Source: JAVHLK01 sp043806215
GTDB lineage: Bacteria; Desulfobacterota; Desulfomonilia; Desulfomonilales; Desulfomonilaceae
Direction of reading: 5' to 3'
DNA length: 18,734 bases
Assembly (NCBI GenBank): GCA_043806215.1
Contig: JAZDHD010000457.1
Span: forward strand, 1-18,734
The position numbers and the translations under genes are program-made. This document shows, in pieces, positions 13,299-18,734 of the stretch. Under the pieces are notes generated by a model that did not search any database, was not told the origin of the DNA, and was given only the letters and a program-made list of their open reading frames with translations. How positions within the stretch are numbered: position 1 is the first letter of the stretch; every line of letters starts with the position of its first letter.

Positions 13299-13993
13299 CT
13301 TGCCGCCTCCCCGGAAGCGGCGCTTGTCACTCGGTCTGCGACAATTCTGCCGTCTTTCATCTCTATAATCCTGTCCGACTGTAGAGCGATCTCCATGTCA
13401 TGAGTTACGAGGACGAGCGTTCGGCCATTGCGGTGGAGATCTTTAAAAATCCTGATCACCTCGGCCCCTGAAGCGGAATCCAGGTTCCCGGTCGGCTCAT
13501 CGGCAAATATGATCCGTGGGTCATTTATCAAGGCCCTGGCGATGGCTACCCGCTGTTGCTGTCCGCCCGAAAGCTCTCGTGGAAGATGCTCGACACGGTC
13601 TCCCAGACCGACCTCGTTCAGTGCCGCAACCGCCTTCTCCTTCATATTGGAATCCGTATCACTGTAAATGAGAGGCAGCGTCACGTTTTCCCATGCCTTC
13701 ATCCTGTGCAGGAGGTGAAACGACTGAAAAACGAACCCTATCTTCTTGTTCCTCGTGCGTGAAAGCTCGTCGTCATCCATTCCTTCCACAGGTACGCCAT
13801 CCAGGGAGTAGGCCCCGCTCGTCGGCTTGTCCAAACAGCCCAGGATGTTGAGCAATGTGCTCTTTCCCATACCCGACGGAGCCATTATGGAAACGAACTC
13901 ACCTTCATTGATTCGGAAGGAGATGTCTTTCAGGACGCTCACCTCCCGGTCGTCTTTCACATACCTCTTGGAAAGGTCCGTGACTTCAATCAT
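13295..13993 (-). CDS. ABC transporter ATPase, MacB/LolD type
   Basis: This 232-residue ATPase has all the expected motifs: Walker A APSGMGKST (residues 38-46, with Ala in place of the first Gly, a change seen in some LolD proteins), Q-loop GFVFQSFHLL, signature LSGGQQQRVAIARAL, Walker B RIIFADEPTGNLDSASG and H-loop VTHDME. This is the MacB/LolD/FtsE class that powers FtsX-type permeases. The ATG at 13993 follows AAGGAGG by 6 bases and overlaps the stop of the fusion-protein gene by one base (TGATG). A TTG one codon earlier is less likely. Its position between the fusion protein and the two permeases fixes its role. Confidence 0.95.
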   Translation of the reverse strand: MIEVTDLSKRYVKDDREVSVLKDISFRINEGEFVSIMAPSGMGKSTLLNILGCLDKPTSGAYSLDGVPVEGMDDDELSRTRNKKIGFVFQSFHLLHRMKAWENVTLPLIYSDTDSNMKEKAVAALNEVGLGDRVEHLPRELSGGQQQRVAIARALINDPRIIFADEPTGNLDSASGAEVIRIFKDLHRNGRTLVLVTHDMEIALQSDRIIEMKDGRIVADRVTSAASGEAAR

Positions 13994-15078
13994 CAACCAC
14001 CTCCTTGGTTACCTAATTCCGCAGGCACTTCGCCCAGGATTACGGCATCGTTTTCCTTAAGGCCCTCAAGAATCTCGGTGTAGGAAGAACTCTTCCTGCC
14101 TGTCTTCACGTAACGTTTTTCAGTTTTTGTACCGTCGTAACGGTAGGCAAATCTCTTGCCTCCTTCTCTGTGGAGGGCCTTGTTGGGAACCGTCAGGACC
14201 CCTTTCCGTTTATCCAGATGGATTCCGACGTCGGCCGTCATGTCGGGCCTCAACTTCTCCTCCCTGTTGTCCACGCCGACGGTGGTGATGTAGTAAACCA
14301 CGTTGTCCTGGATGACGGCTGAAGGATAAATTGACGTAACCTTACCGTTGAATTCAACCCCGGGGAACGACGCGACTGTGAAAACGGCTTCCTGACCGAC
14401 CTTGACATTGCCGATATCGTTTTCATCCACATATGCCCAGACCTCCAGACGGCTCAGGTCTATGATCTTCATGAAGGTCGGCGCGTTCAAGCCCGTCGTC
14501 ACCGTCTCGCCCTGCATGGTGTTGACGGATGCCACCGTGCCGTCGATGGGGGCCGTGAGGGTGGCATAGGAGAGCTCCGTCTTGGCGATTTCCAACTCAG
14601 CCTTTGCCCTCGCCGTCCGGGCCTTTGCGATATTGTGTTCGGCCGTGGTTTTATCGAACTGCTGTACTGATATCGAATTCTTCTCCGCCAGCCCGATATC
14701 CCGGTCCAGGTCTTTCCGTAGACGCTCCAGTTCCGCCTCTGCCTCTGCAAGAAGCGCTTCACGGAGCCTGACCTTGGCTTCAAGGTCTTCTTGCTCCAGT
14801 TTCGCTATGATCTGTCCTCTTGATACTTTCTGTCCAACATTGACCGGCAATTCGACAACCTTTCCGGGAACCCTGGACCCAACTTTGACTTCCGCGCCTA
14901 CCACGGCCTTGACTATGCCGGTGGCCTGAACGGTTGCACCGAGGTCGCGACGGGTCACCTTCACGGTTTGGATCTCTTCTTGGGTCTTGGACGGAAAGAG
15001 AGCGCTGAAAGAGTATACGCCCATTGAGACGGCGGCAATTACGGCGATCAAGAGGACAATAATGGTCTTACGCTTCAT
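13993..15078 (-). CDS. Periplasmic membrane fusion protein, MacA/HlyD type
   Basis: This 361-residue protein begins with one membrane anchor (MKRKTIIVLLIAVIAAVSMGVYSF). Next comes a biotinyl-lipoyl-like half (ATVQATGIVKAVVGAEVKVGSRVPGKVVELPVNVGQKVSRGQIIAKL), a short helical hairpin (about 105-155, rich in Ala, Glu and Arg), the second lipoyl half (TLTAPIDGTVASVNTMQGETV) and the beta-barrel and membrane-proximal domains. This is the MacA layout, the partner that links a MacB-type permease to the outer membrane or envelope. AGGGG lies about 7 bases before the ATG at 15078; an upstream ATG at 15183 lacks such a site and would place 35 residues ahead of the anchor. It is the first gene of the export operon. 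Confidence 0.93.
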   Translation of the reverse strand: MKRKTIIVLLIAVIAAVSMGVYSFSALFPSKTQEEIQTVKVTRRDLGATVQATGIVKAVVGAEVKVGSRVPGKVVELPVNVGQKVSRGQIIAKLEQEDLEAKVRLREALLAEAEAELERLRKDLDRDIGLAEKNSISVQQFDKTTAEHNIAKARTARAKAELEIAKTELSYATLTAPIDGTVASVNTMQGETVTTGLNAPTFMKIIDLSRLEVWAYVDENDIGNVKVGQEAVFTVASFPGVEFNGKVTSIYPSAVIQDNVVYYITTVGVDNREEKLRPDMTADVGIHLDKRKGVLTVPNKALHREGGKRFAYRYDGTKTEKRYVKTGRKSSSYTEILEGLKENDAVILGEVPAELGNQGGG

Positions 15079-15250
15079 GTTTGCCCCTCTGAAGGTTTTC
15101 TCGGCGGACTTGGACCCGGCCTCCCGTACCTTATACATCCCCACTTCCCGAAACCTCGCGCTGATCCGAAAAATAGATTTCAAATCGACAAGAATCCGTT
15201 TTTTCTAAGTGTTCTGTGGCACAAATACGGTCGCACATTCTTAGCCTCTT

Positions 15251-15292
15251 GAGATTGCCACGCCCTCCCAAAGCCTCGGGCTCGCAATGACA
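15251..15292 (-). repeat. GTCATTGCGAG...GTGGCAATCTC-type repeat
   Basis: Read on the minus strand, the segment starts gtcattgcgagcccgaggct and ends with gtggcaatctc. From memory, elements of the form 'TCATTGCGAG(N)GTGGCAATCT' occur interspersed in many unrelated bacterial genomes. The two ends can pair partly (attgc with gcaat). Confidence 0.6.
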
Positions 15293-15357
15293 AACGTGAA
15301 GGCGTCCGCAGGTCTTAAGGACCGATTATAGTACAGGGTATGCAGGCGGGGTCCTTT

Positions 15358-15385
15358 GTAAGGGCGATCCGCGAATCGCCCCTAC
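15358..15385. repeat. Short palindromic repeat, GTAGGGGCGATTCGCG type
   Basis: gtaagggcgatccgcg followed by aatcgcccctac is a near-perfect 28-bp palindrome. It belongs to the common 'GTAGGGGCGA...TCGCCCCTAC' class, of which the element at 21-88 is a relative. Confidence 0.7.
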
Positions 15386-15528
15386 GATATGAATCGCACA
15401 TATATGGCTCTGATAGGTGCACGTTGAAATACGCGGTGGGCACAAGAAAAAAACGGCCTCCAGCGGGCAAGTATGCCGGCGGGCCGTCGTTACGTTGGAA
15501 TTCACGACCGTAAGTGAATAGCAGAGTA

Positions 15529-17049
15529 TTAGGCCTGTCGAGCGGACACCTCGCGGTCCTCTCGATGCTCAAACGACTTGCCGTGGTAGTGCTCCTGGAT
15601 TCCTCTGCACACGGCATCCTTGATCGTCTGCCACGAACAGAAAGCCGTGGTCTTTATGCGGCCGGTCTCGACGTCTTCATACGCGAATACGGCGGGACAA
15701 TCGACGAGCCGTGCATCCTCAAGCCCGCCCTGGTCTTCGTACGGAATGGTTATCATGGTGAGGAGGTTCTTGAAACAGGTTCTCTCGCCGAGGACCCGGT
15801 CGATTTTGTGTCCTCTCACCAGGTCGGCGAGGGCGAGCGCGACATTGCGGAATGCCGGCTTGCCGAAAATCTTCCCGAATTTGAGTGCACTTGCGAGAAC
15901 GGCCATGGTGCGCACAAAAGTCGAAGCGTCGAACACCCACTTTCGAAAACCCTTTGCGGGTACCTCGGCCAATTTTCGCTGCAATGACGCGTCAAGCTTC
16001 CTTAAACGGACCAGCAGTTCGGAGAGCGGTATTGACAGGTATGCGGAAATGGGAACATAGCGGTTGCCGTCGGACACGAGCATGGTTGCGCTCTCACAAT
16101 TCGGATGTGAGCCTCCCAGCGTCTGCCTTCCGAAGAATCTCGACAGAACTTCAAACTTCATCATGCCCGTGGAAACAAACTCTATCTGAGGAATCATCCT
16201 CTCGAAGATGTTCTCGACACACTCGGTGGTCGTGGGTTCAAGGGGCACGGTTCCCGGTTCCCAACAAGGAGTCAGAGGGACAAATCCCCAAACCGAGACA
16301 TGTTCGCGGTATTCGTGAATGTATTCCAACAACTCCTTCATGTGATTGTCGTTCACCCCCACAGCCACCGTGGAGATGACCGCCAGCTTGTTGACGCCGC
16401 ACTCCACCACGTTGTCGAATGCTCTCCTCTTGACGGCCAAGGAGTTGTCTCCCCTAAGCGTCCGGTAGATGGAGGGATCGTTGCCGTCGAAGCCGAAGTT
16501 GACCTGAATGCCCAGGGAGCACAGTTCTCTGCAAAATTCCTTGTCGGCAAGTTTGATGCCGTTGGTGAAAACCTGGACCTGAAAGCCGTATGATCTTGCC
16601 AGCGTGACGATTTCGATGAAATCCTTGTGGACCGTGGGCTCTCCGCCGAAGAAGCAGATATTCGGCTTGGGGTCGTTCTTGAGAAAGTGTTTGAATATCT
16701 TGTCGAAGTATTCCAAAGGCGGGTGGAACGCGAATCCCATGGCATCCACGTAAGCCAGGCAAATGGGGCAACGCTGATTGCAAAGGTTGGTCACGTCAAT
16801 CGCCACGGTGGTCGGCTTCTTGTGGGCTTGATGGTCGCACGCGGCGCAATTCATGGAGCATTGCTGAACCGCCGGTTCTTTGTACTCGGCGATGTCTCTC
16901 TTCCACTGCCACTTGCGGGCATCTTTTGTGACAAGAGACGAGGTTCTCCCGCAATCCCGGCAAAACTTTACAAGATACACGCGGTTGTTGCGGATTTCAT
17001 AACAAGCATCCGTGGGTTGACCACACTTTTCGCACAAACCAAGTTTCAT
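15529..17049 (-). CDS. Radical SAM protein, COG1964 / tetraether lipid synthase-like
   Basis: This 506-residue protein is a radical SAM enzyme. The SAM-cluster motif is CNQRCPIC (C90, C94, C97), followed by the GGEP motif in ICFFGGEPTVHKDF and an FTNG strand. The N-terminus has C6/C9 and C30/C33 (CEKCG, CRDCG), a rubredoxin-like pattern, and a second C-x3-C-x2-C at C64, C68, C71. The segment HPNCESATMLVSDGNRYVPISAYLSI lies in the middle. This order matches the COG1964 family that includes the archaeal tetraether synthase Tes (MJ0619), which joins lipid tails by carbon-carbon bonds using extra Fe-S clusters and a rubredoxin-like iron. A lipid-coupling role is therefore a fair guess but not proven. 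AGGAG lies 7 bases before the ATG. It stands alone, divergent from lpxB. Confidence 0.8.
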   Translation of the reverse strand: MKLGLCEKCGQPTDACYEIRNNRVYLVKFCRDCGRTSSLVTKDARKWQWKRDIAEYKEPAVQQCSMNCAACDHQAHKKPTTVAIDVTNLCNQRCPICLAYVDAMGFAFHPPLEYFDKIFKHFLKNDPKPNICFFGGEPTVHKDFIEIVTLARSYGFQVQVFTNGIKLADKEFCRELCSLGIQVNFGFDGNDPSIYRTLRGDNSLAVKRRAFDNVVECGVNKLAVISTVAVGVNDNHMKELLEYIHEYREHVSVWGFVPLTPCWEPGTVPLEPTTTECVENIFERMIPQIEFVSTGMMKFEVLSRFFGRQTLGGSHPNCESATMLVSDGNRYVPISAYLSIPLSELLVRLRKLDASLQRKLAEVPAKGFRKWVFDASTFVRTMAVLASALKFGKIFGKPAFRNVALALADLVRGHKIDRVLGERTCFKNLLTMITIPYEDQGGLEDARLVDCPAVFAYEDVETGRIKTTAFCSWQTIKDAVCRGIQEHYHGKSFEHREDREVSARQA

Positions 17050-17189
17050 CCTTCAACTCCTGGCGACAGTTGCAATGGGCGGATGCGTCCGGTAACGCGT
17101 CGATCAATAAGGATTCCCGGGCATCACGCCGAAATATCATAGGAAATAATAGGTTGTTTCGGAAGCAACCCCTATCACAGATATTTCCC

Positions 17190-17219
17190 TTGTCAAGGGA
17201 AAAAGAAGTGGTTTATAAG
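17190..17219 (+). promoter_or_regulatory. Likely sigma-70 promoter of lpxB
   Basis: TTGTCA (17190-17195) and TATAAG (17214-17219) each match the consensus at five of six positions and are 18 bases apart. The start codon of lpxB lies 42 bases further on. The 17050-17189 part, between the divergent genes, has a small hairpin (ggttgtttcggaagcaacc, 17152-17170) and nothing else. Confidence 0.55.
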
Positions 17220-17260
17220 AAAAAGTTCACTTCAATTCAAAGAGACTGCCGGTAGGTACC

Positions 17261-18508
17261 ATGAAACGCTATTCCATTCTCATGCTCGCCGGTGAGGCGT
17301 CGGGAGATCACCACGCAGCCGCCATGCTCAAGGATCTGAGAGAATACCTGCCGGATGTCCGGGTCACAGGCATCGGAGGGGACAAGCTCGCGGCAGCCGG
17401 CATGGACTTGTTGCACCACTATAGCGACGTCAATACCATCGGGTTGAGTGAAGGACTGGGAAAGGCCCGCAACATTCTGAACGCATACCGGACCATGAAG
17501 AACGAGCTGAAATCCGGCCGGCACGACCTGTTCATCCCGGTGGACTTTCCCGACGTGAATCTCAGGCTCTGCCGCTTCGCGAGAGAGGCCCGGGTGAAGG
17601 TCTGCTATTACATCAGTCCACAGGTTTGGGCCTGGAGGAAGGGGAGAATCCGAAAGATTGCCGCACGGGTGGACCGGATGATGACGATATTTCCCTTTGA
17701 AGCGGAGATGTACCGGGATGAGGGAATCGCAGCGGACTTCGTCGGCCATACCATGGTGCGGGACATCCCGCCGGCGTTCAACAAGAGCGACCTGAGGGTC
17801 GGGCTGGGCTTGGATCCGGGGAGTCATGTCATAGCCGTGGTTCCGGGCAGCCGGCCTGCGGAGATCCGTAGAATCTTGCCCCTCATGTGTGAGGCGGCGA
17901 AGCTATACCTCGTCAACCACCCGGACACCAAGATACTCCTGCCGCTGGCCGGGCCGCACCTCTCGGACCTCACCGAGGACATCATACGCGCACATGGAGT
18001 TTCCATAACGGTTCATTCCGTGGAGGCACCGACAATCATGGCTGCAAGTGACTGCGGGCTTGTCACCTCCGGCACCGCGACACTCCAGGCCGCTCTGGTG
18101 GGGATGCCCCACGCGGTGGTGTACAAGCTGGACTGGTTCTCATGGTTCATTGCGCTGCGGGTGCTCAAGCCTCTGGTGATGGACAAGGACCTTCACGTGG
18201 CCATTGCCAACGTTCTGGCAATCAGCAGCCACAAGAAGGGATTCGGTCCGTTGAAGGGGATGCTCGACGCCGGGGTACACATACCGTGTCATGAATGCGG
18301 CCGGCCATTGCTGGTTCCGGAACTGCTCCAGGGACACGCAACACCGCAAAGCCTCGCCTATTGGCTCGAGCGGTTCCAATCGGACCCTGCATTGACAACT
18401 GCGATGAGCAGCGGGTTCCGGCAGCTGCGCACAATGCTCGATCCCCCGTCGGACGGAAGCACTCCGGCCGGAATCGTCATCAAGTGTCTGCAGGCCGACC
18501 CCGGATGA
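17261..18508 (+). CDS. lpxB: Lipid-A-disaccharide synthase (LpxB) with an unusual insertion
   Basis: LpxB joins UDP-diacylglucosamine and lipid X to form the lipid A disaccharide at the inner face of the cytoplasmic membrane. The 415-residue protein shows the family motifs LAGEASGDHH (residue 10 on), PVDFPDVNLRL (about 92), YYISPQVWAWRKGRIRKIA (about 119), VDRMMTIFPFEAEMY, FVGHTM, VVPGSRPAEIRRILP and SGTATLQAALVGMP. Most members have Glu in TATLE where this one has Gln. Near the C-terminus the usual 'LPNLLAGR..VPELLQ' is split: IANVLA is followed by about 28 extra residues containing a C-x2-C (PCHECG) before PLLVPELLQ. That explains why it is longer than E. coli LpxB (382). The ribosome binding site is weak (GGTAGG). 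It is not flanked by other lpx genes. Confidence 0.93.
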   Translation: MKRYSILMLAGEASGDHHAAAMLKDLREYLPDVRVTGIGGDKLAAAGMDLLHHYSDVNTIGLSEGLGKARNILNAYRTMKNELKSGRHDLFIPVDFPDVNLRLCRFAREARVKVCYYISPQVWAWRKGRIRKIAARVDRMMTIFPFEAEMYRDEGIAADFVGHTMVRDIPPAFNKSDLRVGLGLDPGSHVIAVVPGSRPAEIRRILPLMCEAAKLYLVNHPDTKILLPLAGPHLSDLTEDIIRAHGVSITVHSVEAPTIMAASDCGLVTSGTATLQAALVGMPHAVVYKLDWFSWFIALRVLKPLVMDKDLHVAIANVLAISSHKKGFGPLKGMLDAGVHIPCHECGRPLLVPELLQGHATPQSLAYWLERFQSDPALTTAMSSGFRQLRTMLDPPSDGSTPAGIVIKCLQADPG

Positions 18509-18712
18509 GCGGTTGGTTGCCCATAATCGGCCGCGTATTTTTGGAAGATGACGGGCATCCCGCGCGGAACGCGGGAGTCCCACGGTGTACGACCGGCTTG
18601 GTCTCTGTTCTTCGTAGCCCGGGCCTCCGTGCCCGGATCTTGTCCTTGCCTGCACCCGAGATGCCGGCCAGAGGAAAACGTGCGACCGTACTTATGCAAC
18701 ACCGCACTTAGT
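18506..18712. repeat. TIR element copy D, left end diverged
   Basis: The core is nearly identical to copy A: ggaagatgacgggcatcccg, gtgtacgaccggcttggtct and cttcgtagcccgggcctccg. The right end is cgtgcgaccgtacttatgca followed by acaccgcacttag. The left end is weaker (tgagcggttggttgcccata, then atcggccgcgta) but aligns with the family end. Its first bases are the TGA stop of lpxB. The last 22 bases of the window show nothing further. Confidence 0.7.
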
Positions 18713-18734
18713 GATCCGCCCCAATATGCCTCCT

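Larger units (their letters stand above)
15205..15531. repeat. Composite repeat region with TIR-family ends (copy H)
   Basis: The left end, taagtgttctgtggcacaaa followed by tacggtcgcacattcttagc, is a clear TIR of the family. A diverged right end, cacgaccgtaagtgaatagc followed by agagtatta, closes at the radical SAM gene's stop codon. The interior is not the usual core: it holds the two other repeats at 15251-15292 and 15358-15385 plus unremarkable sequence. From 15079 to 15204 I see only the leader of the export operon. Confidence 0.5.

Overview
The window looks like a GC-rich, Gram-negative, anaerobic chromosome, most likely a sulfate-reducing or syntrophic deltaproteobacterium (Desulfobacterota). 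This is an inference from a four-subunit 2-oxoacid:ferredoxin oxidoreductase, an lpxB gene for lipid A synthesis, a radical SAM enzyme of the COG1964/tetraether-synthase type, and a very high load of small palindromic interspersed repeats. No rRNA, tRNA or CRISPR array was seen.

Layout. (1) 1-1350: repeats surround one orphan phage gene, an XkdF-like prohead protease on the minus strand. (2) 1351-4999, minus strand: a korDABC-type operon (ferredoxin, alpha, a DUF2442-like protein, beta, gamma), headed by a small zinc-ribbon protein. The genes overlap or nearly touch. (3) 5000-5562: no genes; several repeat families, apparently nested. (4) 5563-9775: a phage-like 'early region'. A leftward set encodes HU, two small Cys-rich proteins (coupled by an ATGA overlap) and a RecB/Cas4-fold protein. 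A divergent rightward gene encodes an S24 (LexA/CI-like) repressor. Between them lies a compact control region: a perfect 22-bp palindrome overlaps the -10 of a good leftward promoter, and a GAAC-N4-GTTC box lies next to it. (5) 9773-10669: a repeat element, then a small secreted protein of unknown function. (6) 10774-15078, minus strand: a MacAB-type export operon with a membrane fusion protein, an ATPase and two different permeases. (7) 15205-15531: a composite repeat region. (8) 15529-17049, minus strand: the radical SAM protein. (9) 17261-18508, plus strand: lpxB, divergent from the radical SAM gene, followed by another repeat element.

How the parts work together. KorDABC would interconvert a 2-oxoacid and an acyl-CoA using ferredoxin, as expected in anaerobic metabolism. 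LpxB, the radical SAM protein and the MacAB-type exporter all plausibly act on or across the envelope, but nothing in the sequence ties them into one pathway. The phage-derived genes look like a remnant or domesticated module: no integrase, terminase, portal or tail genes are present here.

The two most notable non-coding signals are the divergent switch at 8320-8377 and a family of roughly 210-bp elements with inverted ends of about 30 bp built around TACGGTCGCACA. Three copies have an edge on, or within a few bases of, the stop codon of a neighbouring gene.
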